27,985 bases of DNA. Source: DATIRA01 sp964553405 (GTDB lineage Bacteria > Pseudomonadota > Gammaproteobacteria > Steroidobacterales > Steroidobacteraceae). A model generated the notes under the pieces. The model was given only the letters and a program-made list of their open reading frames with translations. It did no database searches and was not told the DNA's origin. The position numbers and the translations under genes were made by a program. Positions 14,761-22,454 of this stretch are shown here, one piece after another; positions within the stretch are counted from its first letter, which is position 1; every line of letters starts with the position of its first letter. The DNA lies in contig CAZKLS010000025.1 in NCBI GenBank assembly GCA_964553405.1, forward strand, positions 1-27,985. The letters are read 5' to 3'.

Positions 14761-16572
14761 CTAGAACCATTCGTCACGCATCGCGAGCGTGGTCGTGTCG
14801 AGGCTCGCGAGCAGGCTGAACTGCGGGCCGGTCCGCGGCAGTTCCCAGCGGAAAAAATAACGCGCGGCCTGCCGCTTGCCCTGGTAGAAATCGCCGGTCC
14901 TGCCGGCCGCGGCGCAGGCCTGCTCGAGCCACATCCACGCCACCACCACGTGTCCGGCAGCCTCGAGGTAGAGGCTCGCGTTCGCCAGCGTGCGCTCGAC
15001 GTCGCCGGCGCCATGCAGCCGCGCCGTGACGCCGGCCAGCTCCTGCAGCGCGCTTTCCAGCGCAGCCGCCTGCTCGTCGAGTGCAGCGTCGGCGGCGCTG
15101 CGCGCCCGCGCGATGCTCTGGCCGATGCGGCCACGGAGCACTTCCAGCGCCCGGCCGCCCTGCATCGTCACCTTGCGGCCGAGCAGGTCCAGCGCCTGGA
15201 TGCCGTGCGTACCCTCGTGTATCGGATTGAGGCGGTTGTCGCGGTACAGCTGCTCTACCGGATAGTCGCGCGTATACCCGTAACCGCCGAGCACCTGTAT
15301 CGCGAGGTCGTTGGCGGCCAGGCACCATTGCGCGGGCCAGGACTTCGCGATCGGCGTCAGGATCTCGAGCAGCAGTCGTGCCGACTCGCGGTCTTCGGCC
15401 GATGGCGCGCTGCGTTCCTCGTCCACGAGCCGCGCGCAGTAGAGATTCAGCGCCAGCCCGCCCTCGACGTAGGACTTCTGCGCGAGCAGCATCCGGCGCA
15501 CGTCGGCGTGGCGCAGGATCGGCACCTGCGGGACAGCCGGATCCTTGTTCGCGAGCGGCCGCCCCTGCAGCCGCTCGCGGGCGTATTCGAGCGACTCGAG
15601 GTAGCCGGCGTAGCCGAGCGCCACCGCGCCGAGCCCGACGCCGATCCGCGCTTCGTTCATCATGTGGAACATGCAGGCGAGACCCTGGTGGGCCTCGCCG
15701 ACCAGGTAGCCGATCGCGCCCGGGCGACCGCCGGGCCGGAAGCGCCCTTCGCCGAAGTTGAGCACCGTGTTGACCGTGCCGCGGTAGCCCATCTTGTGGT
15801 TCAGGCCTGCCAGCGCGACGTCGTTGCGACCGCTGCCCGCGGTTTCCTGCTCCGGGAGCAGGCGCGGCACCGCGAACAACGAGATCCCCCGGGCGCCGGG
15901 CGGGGCGCCGACGATCCTGGCCAGCACCAGGTGCACGATGTTCCCGGTGAGCTGGTGCTCGCCTCCGGAAATCCACATCTTGTTGCCGACGAGCCGGTAG
16001 CGCGGTCCGAGCGCGGACTCGCCGTCCGGCTCCGCACGCGTGGCGAGGTCGGCGAGCGAGGACCCCGCCTGCGGCTCCGACAGGCACATCGTCCCGGCAA
16101 AGCGGCCCTCGAGCATCGGCCTGACGAAGGCGTCCACCTGCGCCGCCGAGCCGTGCGCCAGCAGCAGGTTCGCGTTGCCGATCGTCAGCAGCGGATAGCT
16201 CGCCGTGCCCACGTTCGCGGCCAGGAAGTACGCGAAACACGCCTTGTCCACGACGGTCGGCAGCTGCATCCCGCCGAGCTCGTAGTCCTGCGCGGCGGCG
16301 AGCAGCCCCGCCTCGGCAAACGCGTTCCACGCCGCGCCGATCTCCGGGATCAGCCGCACGCTGTCGCCGTCGAACTCCGGCTCCTCGAGGTCGCTGCGGC
16401 GCCGGTGCGGCAGGAACTGCTCCTCGGCGATTCTCTCCGCGGCGTCGAGCGCCGCGTCGAAGGTCTCCCGTGCGTGGTCCGCGAAGCGCGGGCGCTGGCA
16501 CAGCTCCACGACGTCGAGCCATTCGTAGAGCAGGAACTCGAGGTCGCGACGCGAGAGGAGATTGCCTGGCAT
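14761..16572 (-). CDS. Large acyl-CoA dehydrogenase, DmdC/FadE-like, first gene of the operon
   Basis: This is a 603-residue acyl-CoA dehydrogenase of the long form seen in DmdC (methylmercaptopropionyl-CoA dehydrogenase)-like proteins, which have an extra C-terminal helical domain. MCLSEPQAGSSLADL and NKMWISGGEH mark the FAD/substrate beta domain. IQVLGGYGYTRDYPVEQLYRD and NPIHEGTHGIQALDLLG mark the C-terminal core, with Glu453 as the probable catalytic base. It should introduce the alpha,beta double bond in an acyl-CoA; the substrate is unknown, and DMSP breakdown cannot be assumed from family alone. It heads the five-gene operon. A TATCAT hexamer lies exactly 6 nt before its ATG, suggesting a leaderless transcript, and a LysR-type regulator gene diverges from it. 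Confidence 0.92.
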   Translation of the reverse strand: MPGNLLSRRDLEFLLYEWLDVVELCQRPRFADHARETFDAALDAAERIAEEQFLPHRRRSDLEEPEFDGDSVRLIPEIGAAWNAFAEAGLLAAAQDYELGGMQLPTVVDKACFAYFLAANVGTASYPLLTIGNANLLLAHGSAAQVDAFVRPMLEGRFAGTMCLSEPQAGSSLADLATRAEPDGESALGPRYRLVGNKMWISGGEHQLTGNIVHLVLARIVGAPPGARGISLFAVPRLLPEQETAGSGRNDVALAGLNHKMGYRGTVNTVLNFGEGRFRPGGRPGAIGYLVGEAHQGLACMFHMMNEARIGVGLGAVALGYAGYLESLEYARERLQGRPLANKDPAVPQVPILRHADVRRMLLAQKSYVEGGLALNLYCARLVDEERSAPSAEDRESARLLLEILTPIAKSWPAQWCLAANDLAIQVLGGYGYTRDYPVEQLYRDNRLNPIHEGTHGIQALDLLGRKVTMQGGRALEVLRGRIGQSIARARSAADAALDEQAAALESALQELAGVTARLHGAGDVERTLANASLYLEAAGHVVVAWMWLEQACAAAGRTGDFYQGKRQAARYFFRWELPRTGPQFSLLASLDTTTLAMRDEWF

Positions 16573-16578
16573 CCGCTC

Positions 16579-16584
16579 ATGATA
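16579..16584 (-). promoter_or_regulatory. -10 element (TATCAT) of the five-gene operon, 6 nt before the ATG
   Basis: On the minus strand TATCAT is followed by six bases (GAGCGG) and then the ATG at 16572. Transcription would start at or next to the A of the ATG. No recognisable -35 is present 16-18 nt upstream, where the sequence is plain G/C. This fits a promoter needing an activator, and a LysR-type gene diverges from it. Confidence 0.5.
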
Positions 16585-16613
16585 CCGAACCGCGCGACCC
16601 GGCCGCGCTGCCG

Positions 16614-16625
16614 GGCCGATCGGCC
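16614..16625. promoter_or_regulatory. Perfect 12-bp palindrome GGCCGATCGGCC, candidate operator
   Basis: The palindrome lies in the 88-bp divergent region, centred about 47 bp upstream of the predicted start of the acyl-CoA operon and about 41 bp upstream of the regulator start. The position suits an operator for the adjacent LysR-type regulator. It does not match a strict T-N11-A box, and short GC palindromes are common in such DNA, so the assignment is tentative. Confidence 0.35.
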
Positions 16626-16645
16626 TGTCCAGCCGGCGTGAGGTC

Positions 16646-16654
16646 TGCTAGCTT
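16646..16654 (+). promoter_or_regulatory. Extended -10 (TGCTAGCTT) of the LysR-type gene, 6 nt before the ATG
   Basis: TGC precedes TAGCTT (16649-16654), then six bases (TCCGGG) and the ATG at 16661. No Shine-Dalgarno sequence exists in that gap, so a leaderless mRNA is predicted. The -35 region is weak (CTGTCC with an 18-nt spacer). Confidence 0.5.
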
Positions 16655-16660
16655 TCCGGG

Positions 16661-17710
16661 ATGGCAAAGTCTCCGAGCCTGCTGGATATCATCGCGCGGG
16701 TACCCGCCCGGGACCTCGCAAGGGCGGCCAAGGCCATGGGCATCTCGCCCGACGCGCTGAAGAAGCGGGCCGAGGCCTTCGAGTCCGCGCTGGGCCTGAA
16801 CCTGCTCGACACGGCGGCCAAGGCGCTCAAGCCCGGCGAGGCGAGCCGCCTGGTGATGGACCACGCGAGCCGGATCTTCTCGCAGGCGCGCGACCTGACC
16901 CGGGACCTCGAGGAACTGGCCGGCTTGCAGGCGCCGGAGCTGAAGTTCGGCACGGACATGTTCGCCGCCGAGTTGCCGCTCGGCACGGCGCTCGGGCGCA
17001 TGGCCACGGCCAACTCGCGCCTCAGGGTGCATGCGCAGCTCGGCGACTTCGAGGAGCTCGGCAAGGCCGTGCTCGCCGGCCGCCTCGAGTTCGCGATCGC
17101 GGACACGACCAGCGCGGAGCGCCATCCGACGCGGCTGGCGATCGAGCCGGTCGCTGAGCATCGTGTGTTCTTCTACGTCCGCCAGGGGCACCCGCTGACC
17201 TCGAAGACGGACCTCTCGCTGGACACGATCCTGGTCTTCCCGATGGCGGGTCCGAGGCTGCCGCAACGCATCGCCGTTCACCTGACCAAGGCACTGCCCC
17301 ATCCGAAGGTCGACCGCGAAACCGGCGACCTCTCGCCCAGCCTGGCGGTGGACAGCTTTTCCGTGGCCCGCAGCGCCGTGCTCGCAGGTGATGCGATCGG
17401 GCTGGCGCCGCTTGCGTCGATCGAGCCGGACCTGAAGTCGGGCAAGCTCGCGCTGGTCCCCTACGACGCGCCGTGGCTGCACCTGAGCTACGGGCTGTTC
17501 TACCCGAGGAAGAACTCGCTCTCGCGCGTGGCGCAACTGTTCGTCACGCAGCTGCGGCAGGTCGAGACGATGATCCAGGCGCGCGAGCAGCGCGCGCTGC
17601 TGCGGATGGAGGGCAAGAGCTCGGGTCGCAAGACGGCGACCCGGAAGACCCGCAAGTCGGCTGCACCGCGCAAGCGGGCGGCGAAGAAAACCGCAAGACG
17701 GGGCCGCTGA
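16661..17710 (+). CDS. LysR-type transcriptional regulator with basic C-terminal tail
   Basis: This is a 349-residue protein with LysR-type layout. A divergent winged helix-turn-helix lies at about 8-75 (LARAAKAMGISPDALKKRAEAFESALGLNLLD aligns with the usual AA..L..SQPAVS..I..LE..LG..LF pattern). The substrate-binding domain is at about 95-310 (VRQGHPLTSKTDLS, VARSAVLAGDAIGLAP). The S-Q-P-A-V-S core is replaced by S-P-D-A-L-K, so the DNA-reading helix is atypical. The last roughly 32 residues are a Lys/Arg/Ala-rich histone H1-like tail (RKTATRKTRKSAAPRKRAAK), not normal for this family. Divergence from the acyl-CoA operon makes it the likely operon regulator; the inducer may be an acyl-CoA or hydroxy acid (inference). 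The M64 peptidase gene follows after one base. Confidence 0.85.
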   Translation: MAKSPSLLDIIARVPARDLARAAKAMGISPDALKKRAEAFESALGLNLLDTAAKALKPGEASRLVMDHASRIFSQARDLTRDLEELAGLQAPELKFGTDMFAAELPLGTALGRMATANSRLRVHAQLGDFEELGKAVLAGRLEFAIADTTSAERHPTRLAIEPVAEHRVFFYVRQGHPLTSKTDLSLDTILVFPMAGPRLPQRIAVHLTKALPHPKVDRETGDLSPSLAVDSFSVARSAVLAGDAIGLAPLASIEPDLKSGKLALVPYDAPWLHLSYGLFYPRKNSLSRVAQLFVTQLRQVETMIQAREQRALLRMEGKSSGRKTATRKTRKSAAPRKRAAKKTARRGR

Positions 17711-17711
17711 G

Positions 17712-19142
17712 TTGCGGTTCGCCACCGCGATCGCATCGCTCGCGCTGCTCGCCTCGGGGCCGCTCGATGCCGGCGCTGCCACGAGCGAACCGACGGGCCC
17801 GCAGACGCTGCGGGTGGACTATTTCCACACCGGCGGCAAGGGCGTCGAGGTCTTCGCGGTCGACCAGGTCGTGCTGGAGCCGCTGCCCTGGCCGGACCAC
17901 CCGGACGCCCGCAGCGACGATCCGCTGACAGGCGCGTATCGCTTCGAGGTCCGCGGCGCGGACGGCGGGCTGCTGCTGTCGCGCGGGTTTTCGTCGATCT
18001 TCGCCGAGTGGGTGACGACCGCGGAGGCCGCCTCGGCCCACCGCACGTTCCACGAGTCGCTGCGCTTCCCGGCGCCCGATGGCCCGGTCACGGTATCGGT
18101 GCTGCGAAGGGCCGGTGAGCGATTCGAGCAAGTCTGGTCCGTCGACGTGGACCCGCGGGAGATGTTCGTGCAGCGTGCCGCGCCGCCGCGGCAGCAGCTC
18201 GTCGAGGTCGTGCGGAACGGCCCGCCGCCCGGCAAGGTGGACGTGCTGCTGATCGGCGACGGCTACACGGCAGCCGAGTGCAGCGCGAAGTTCCGCTCCG
18301 ATGCGCGGCGCATGGCAGACGCCCTCTTCCGCACCGAGCCGTTCGCCAGCCGACGCGGCGATTTCAACGTCTGGGGACTGTGCCCGCCGGCGGGCGAGTC
18401 GGGGGTTGCGCGGCCGTCCACGGGCCTGCAGCGGCGCTCGCCGGTCGGCAGCACCTACGATGCGTTCGGCTCCGAGCGTTACGTGCTGACGTTCGACAAC
18501 CGCAGCCTGCGCGACGTGGCCGCCTGGGCGCCCTACGAATACCTCACGATCCTGGTCAACGCGGAAACCTACGGCGGCGGCGGCATCCACGGCGCGTTCT
18601 CCACCGTGGCGGTGGACAGCGAGTGGGCCGATTACCTGTTCGTGCACGAATTCGGCCACCACTTCGCGGCGCTGGCCGACGAGTACTACACATCCCCGGT
18701 CGCCTACCAGCCCGCGGACCACGTGACCGAGCCCTGGGAGCCGAACGTGACCGCGTTGCTCGATCCGGCCGCGCTGAAGTGGCGCGAGCTGCTCGGTGAC
18801 GGCACGCCCGTTCCCACGCCGTGGCCCAAGGCAGAGTTCGAGGAGCGGCAGCGCGACTTCCAGGCGCGACGCAAGGCGCTGCGCGCGGCCGACCGGCCCG
18901 AGAGCGAGATGAACGCGCTGTTCCGCGAGGAGCAGGCCTTCACCACCCGGCTGCTCGCCGGCGCGGAGCATGCCGGCGAGGTGGGCGCCTTCCAGGGCGC
19001 CAACTACGACGCACAGGCCTACTACCGCTCGCAGCTCGACTGCGTGATGTTCAGCCGCGACGAAGTGCCCTTCTGCCGGGTCTGCAGCCGGGCGCTCGAG
19101 GACATCATCGACCTGCACACCGGCGTGACCGCGGCCCGCTGA
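17712..19142 (+). CDS. Secreted M64-family (IgA peptidase-like) zinc metallopeptidase
   Basis: This is a 476-residue exported protein. The N-terminus (FATAIASLALLASGPLDAGA) is a signal peptide. The metal motif HEFGHHFAALADEYY has His312, Glu313 and His316, and LADEY follows as in M64 peptidases, the family named for a Clostridium ramosum IgA protease. Residues about 25-150 form a beta-rich N-terminal domain; the catalytic domain starts near VDVLLIGDGYTAAEC (175-190). Cys residues in the C-terminal part may form disulphides. The start is TTG at 17712, one base after the regulator stop, so translation probably depends on the upstream gene. The IgA name does not imply that substrate here; the natural substrate is unknown. 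Confidence 0.88.
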   Translation: MRFATAIASLALLASGPLDAGAATSEPTGPQTLRVDYFHTGGKGVEVFAVDQVVLEPLPWPDHPDARSDDPLTGAYRFEVRGADGGLLLSRGFSSIFAEWVTTAEAASAHRTFHESLRFPAPDGPVTVSVLRRAGERFEQVWSVDVDPREMFVQRAAPPRQQLVEVVRNGPPPGKVDVLLIGDGYTAAECSAKFRSDARRMADALFRTEPFASRRGDFNVWGLCPPAGESGVARPSTGLQRRSPVGSTYDAFGSERYVLTFDNRSLRDVAAWAPYEYLTILVNAETYGGGGIHGAFSTVAVDSEWADYLFVHEFGHHFAALADEYYTSPVAYQPADHVTEPWEPNVTALLDPAALKWRELLGDGTPVPTPWPKAEFEERQRDFQARRKALRAADRPESEMNALFREEQAFTTRLLAGAEHAGEVGAFQGANYDAQAYYRSQLDCVMFSRDEVPFCRVCSRALEDIIDLHTGVTAAR

Positions 19143-19218
19143 CCCCGTTGCGGCAAGCCACGGACACGGCCGGGGCGTGCCGTGCTAGCGTGGTTCCGAA
19201 GGCCAGGAACGACGCGGC

Positions 19219-20484
19219 ATGGGCTTCGACGTAGACCTCACTGTCGTCTGGAATTTCGCGACGGCGCTGCTGATCGGCGCGATGCTCGGGGTCGAGCGGG
19301 AGAAGCACAAGCGCCTCGAGGGCGACTCGATCGGCGGCCTGCGCACCTTCATCCTGTTCTCGCTGATCGGGGCACTGGCCGGCTGGCTCACGCTGGTGCT
19401 CGAGACGCCGTGGATACTCGCGGCAGCGCTGGTCGTGACCTCGGCGCCGGTGCTGGCGGGCTACGTGCTGACGGTTCGCGCCCGCCCGGAGTCGCTCGGA
19501 CTCACGACGGAACTCGCCGCGATCGCCGCGTGCCTGCTCGGCGCGATGTGCGCGCTCGGCCAGCGCGAGCTGGCCGTCGCGCTCGGCGTGGTCGTCGCCG
19601 CGGCGCTCGCGTACAAGAAGCCGCTGCACGGCGTCGTGGACAAGCTCGATCCCGACGACGTGTTCGCGGGCCTCCGGCTGCTGATCGCCACGTTCATCAT
19701 CCTGCCGCTGCTGCCGGACCGCGCGGTTGATCCGTGGGGCGCGCTGAATCCACGCTCGCTGTGGATGCTGGTGCTGCTGATCGCGAGCCTCTCGCTGGTG
19801 GGATACGTCGCGACGAGGCTGCTCGGCAAGAACCGCGGCATACCGCTGACCGGCCTGACCGGCGGCCTCGTGTCCTCAACGGCGGTGACGCTGAGCTTCT
19901 CCCGGCAGAGCCGGGACGAGGCCTACGCCGACGTACCGCGCATGCTCGCCAGCGGCATACTGATCGCCTGGGGCGTGATGTTCCTGCGGGTCGTCGTCGA
20001 GGTGCTGATCGTCAATCGCGACCTCCTCGAACGCGTGGCCGGCCCGATGATCGCAATGGCGGCGGTGGCGGCATTCTTCGCCTGGCTCTACCGCCGGCAG
20101 GCGTCCACGGTCGGCACCAGCGAGGGCGTCCCGCTCAGGAACCCGTTCAGCCTCCGCTCCGCCGCGAAGTTCGCAGCCTTTTTCGCCGCCGTGCTGCTGC
20201 TGGTGAAGCTGGTCGAGACCTACGCGCCCGACCGGGGCCTGTATTTCGTCGCGGCGCTCGCCGGGACGACCGACGTCGATGCGATCACGTTGTCGATGGC
20301 GCAGTACGCCAGGGAGGGGGATCCCCGCCTGGCCGCGCACAGCATCGTCATCGCGGCGCTGACCAACACGCTGGTCAAGGCCGGGATGGTGGTAGCACTC
20401 GGCAGCGCGAGCCTGCGCCCGCCGGTGGTGGTCGCGACCGCGGCCGTCCTGGCGGCTGGCGTGGCCAGCCTGTTCATCGTCTAG
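19219..20484 (+). CDS. MgtC/SapB N-terminal plus DUF4010 membrane protein
   Basis: This is a 421-residue polytopic inner-membrane protein. The N-terminal third carries the MgtC/SapB pattern (FATALLIGAMLGVEREKHKR, then IGGLRTFILFSLIGALAGWL). The C-terminal half is DUF4010-like (LTGLTGGLVSSTAVTLSFSRQS, AALAGTTDVDAITLSMAQ, ALTNTLVKAGMV). About ten to twelve hydrophobic segments span the protein. Polar residues in SSTAVTLSFS and TTDVDAITLS repeat with similar spacing, suggesting a pore or transport path with internal symmetry. MgtC proteins are linked to magnesium limitation and F-ATPase modulation; DUF4010 function is not established, so I assign no substrate. AGGA lies about 11 nt before the ATG. 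It sits 76 nt after the peptidase gene, where TAGCGT (19184-19189) could be a -10. Confidence 0.88.
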   Translation: MGFDVDLTVVWNFATALLIGAMLGVEREKHKRLEGDSIGGLRTFILFSLIGALAGWLTLVLETPWILAAALVVTSAPVLAGYVLTVRARPESLGLTTELAAIAACLLGAMCALGQRELAVALGVVVAAALAYKKPLHGVVDKLDPDDVFAGLRLLIATFIILPLLPDRAVDPWGALNPRSLWMLVLLIASLSLVGYVATRLLGKNRGIPLTGLTGGLVSSTAVTLSFSRQSRDEAYADVPRMLASGILIAWGVMFLRVVVEVLIVNRDLLERVAGPMIAMAAVAAFFAWLYRRQASTVGTSEGVPLRNPFSLRSAAKFAAFFAAVLLLVKLVETYAPDRGLYFVAALAGTTDVDAITLSMAQYAREGDPRLAAHSIVIAALTNTLVKAGMVVALGSASLRPPVVVATAAVLAAGVASLFIV

Positions 20485-20486
20485 GA

Positions 20487-20515
20487 TTGGCAATCGATCG
20501 ACCAGCCGGTAGCCT
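20487..20515 (+). promoter_or_regulatory. Sigma70-type promoter, leaderless arrangement, for the PrsW-type gene
   Basis: TTGGCA (20487-20492) is followed by a 17-nt spacer and TAGCCT (20510-20515). Exactly six bases (CCGGCC) then separate the -10 from the ATG at 20522. The -35 matches TTGACA in five of six bases at the ideal spacing. Transcription would start at the ATG, and there is no Shine-Dalgarno sequence. This is the best-supported of the leaderless starts in this window. Confidence 0.68.
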
Positions 20516-20521
20516 CCGGCC

Positions 20522-21748
20522 ATGCCTCACTCCGCCACGCTGCCGCTCGCCTCCCCGTTGCGCCGCCCGCGGGTCGCGCGCACGGTCACGGTCGTGCTGG
20601 CGGTGTTGCTGGTGCTCGCGGCGCTGATCATCTGCGCCGCAGTCGGCGGCCTCGGGTCGGCGGCGACCGGCGTGTTCGTCAAGGCGCTCGCCTGGTCGTC
20701 GCTGCTCGCGATCGTGCCGCTCGCGATCCTGCGCTTCCTGGACCGCCGCGAACCTGAGTCCGGGTGGCTGTTCGCAGCGGCTTTCCTGTGGGGCGGACTG
20801 ATTGCGACCAGCCTCGCATTGCCGTTCAACACCGCGTTGCTGGTCGTCGTGGCCCAGTGGCTCGAGCAGAACGCCGCGCTGACCGAGATGCTGGGGCCGG
20901 AGGCGGCGCTGATGGTCGGCGCGCCGCTCGCCGCGCCGATCGTCGAGGAGACCACGAAAGGCATCGGGATTGTGCTGCTGTTCTGGCTGATGCGCTCGGA
21001 GTTCGACAACGTCCGCGACGGGTTCATCTACGGCGCGCTGGTCGGCGTGGGTTTCAACTGGTTCGAGTCTGCGCTGTACGTGCAGCAGAATTTCGCGCAG
21101 TTCGGCGCCGCTCCCTACGGTTTCCAGCTCGGCGCGCGTTACGCGTGGCTCGGCATGGCGGGGCATGCGATGTTCTCGGGTCTGTTCGGCGCCTCGCTGG
21201 GCCTCGCTCGCGCGACATCCCGCCGCTGGCTGCGCTGGCTCGCGCCGCCGGTCGGCTTCCTGCTCGCGGTGCTCGCGCACGCCTGGAACAACTCATTGCC
21301 GCTGTTCATCGCGCTGGCCTCGTCGCGCGCCGGCGAGGCGGCACCGACCGAGATCGAGCCTCCACCCGACATCGGCCTCGTGGAAGCGATGGTCTCGGCG
21401 AGCCTCTCCAACCTGGTCATTTTCCTGCCCTTCGTGCTGCTGCTGGCCTGGGTGATCCGCCGCAGCGGGCAGTGGGAACGGGAGGTCATCGGCGAGGAAC
21501 TGCGTTCGGAACTGGGTCGGTCGATCACGGAGCAGGAGTACCAGGGCGTGATCGCGGACCGGCGTTACCGGACGCGGCGCATCGAGGGCCGTAACCGCGC
21601 GGCGGCCGACGCCATCGTGCGCGCGCAGAACGAGCTCGCGATCCGCAAGCGGCGCCTCGCGGACCGGGGCTTCGACCCGGAGTCCGATCCCATCGTGGCC
21701 GGGAGACGCGCCGAGATCGCCGAGTTGCGCGGCCGCCTGGAGGCCTGA
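20522..21748 (+). CDS. PrsW-family intramembrane metalloprotease
   Basis: This is a 408-residue membrane protein with the PrsW protease signature. EETTK is at 142-146, FNWFE at 178-182, His215 in GHAMFSG, and His253 in AHAWNN. These are the glutamates and histidines expected to hold the metal within the membrane. Eight or so hydrophobic segments run from about 20 to 330, followed by a charged, probably cytoplasmic tail of about 75 residues. B. subtilis PrsW cuts the anti-sigma factor RsiW; no anti-sigma or ECF sigma gene is visible nearby, so the substrate here is unknown. No ribosome-binding site is present. The promoter -10 is 6 nt before the ATG. Confidence 0.92.
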   Translation: MPHSATLPLASPLRRPRVARTVTVVLAVLLVLAALIICAAVGGLGSAATGVFVKALAWSSLLAIVPLAILRFLDRREPESGWLFAAAFLWGGLIATSLALPFNTALLVVVAQWLEQNAALTEMLGPEAALMVGAPLAAPIVEETTKGIGIVLLFWLMRSEFDNVRDGFIYGALVGVGFNWFESALYVQQNFAQFGAAPYGFQLGARYAWLGMAGHAMFSGLFGASLGLARATSRRWLRWLAPPVGFLLAVLAHAWNNSLPLFIALASSRAGEAAPTEIEPPPDIGLVEAMVSASLSNLVIFLPFVLLLAWVIRRSGQWEREVIGEELRSELGRSITEQEYQGVIADRRYRTRRIEGRNRAAADAIVRAQNELAIRKRRLADRGFDPESDPIVAGRRAEIAELRGRLEA

Positions 21749-21922
21749 GCGCCACGACCCAGGGGCGTCGTGCCCCGGCCGAGGTCCCGGGACTGCGCGA
21801 ACCGGGACTTCCGCGAGACGCTCAGAGTAACTACGTATTTGCCTCGAGCCCGCCTGGTCCTATTTGATTGTCCCCATACGACCCGCTGTGGTCCCAACCC
21901 GAAACCCGCGACTGGAGACGTC

Positions 21923-22441
21923 ATGTCGAAGATCCGAAACATCGCGCTGGTGCTGGCGACGGCGACACTCTCGCTGGGCGCAATGTCGCTGCACGCCCAG
22001 CAGAGCACGTTCAGCGCCACGCTGACCGGCGCCGCCCACCTGCCCGAGCCGGTAGTGACGAAAGCCGAGGGACAACTCGAGCTGACGCTGAGCCCCGACG
22101 GCAAGAAGCTGACCTACAAGCTGACGGTGAAGGACCTGATCAACGCGGCTGCAGCGGACCTGCACCTCGGTCCACCCAGTGCCAACGGCCCGCTGGTCGC
22201 GAAGCTGTTTCCACGCGGCGGCGGGGCCAAGACCGGCTCGTTCAACGGCGTGCTCGCCGAAGGCACGATCACCAGCAGCGACCTGACCGGCCCGCTCACA
22301 GGCGCGCCGCTGTCGGACCTCGTCGAGGAGATGCGCGCCGGAAACACCTACTGCAACATCCACACCAACGACGGCAAGGAGCCGCCGAACTCCGGGCCCG
22401 GCGATTACCGCCTCGGCGAGATTCGAGGACAGATCCAGTAG
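21923..22441 (+). CDS. Secreted CHRD-domain protein
   Basis: This is a 172-residue protein with a signal peptide (IALVLATATLSLGAMSLHAQ, likely cut after residue 25 or 26). A single CHRD domain follows (FSATLTGAAHLP, GQLELTLSPDGKKLTYKL, GPLVAKLF, EGTITSSDLTGPL, AGNTYCNIHTNDGKEPPNSGPGD). CHRD domains were first described in chordin and are widespread in bacterial exported proteins, but their bacterial function is not known. I chose the ATG at 21923 because GGAG lies 7 nt upstream and it gives a normal signal peptide; a start at 21770 would add about 50 unlike residues. The 174-nt leader region has a possible TTGCCT (21840-21845) and TATTTG pair but no convincing promoter. It converges on the amidohydrolase-like gene with a 13-nt gap. 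Confidence 0.9.
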   Translation: MSKIRNIALVLATATLSLGAMSLHAQQSTFSATLTGAAHLPEPVVTKAEGQLELTLSPDGKKLTYKLTVKDLINAAAADLHLGPPSANGPLVAKLFPRGGGAKTGSFNGVLAEGTITSSDLTGPLTGAPLSDLVEEMRAGNTYCNIHTNDGKEPPNSGPGDYRLGEIRGQIQ

Positions 22442-22454
22442 CCGGAGCGTCGTC

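Noticed and set aside
14506..16641. Plus-strand open frame of 711 codons opposite the large acyl-CoA dehydrogenase
   Set aside because: Low-complexity Arg/His/Gln-rich translation; the opposite strand encodes a full conserved enzyme.
17544..19118. Minus-strand open frame of 524 codons opposite the M64 peptidase
   Set aside because: Antisense shadow; the plus strand has a signal peptide and the HEFGH motif.
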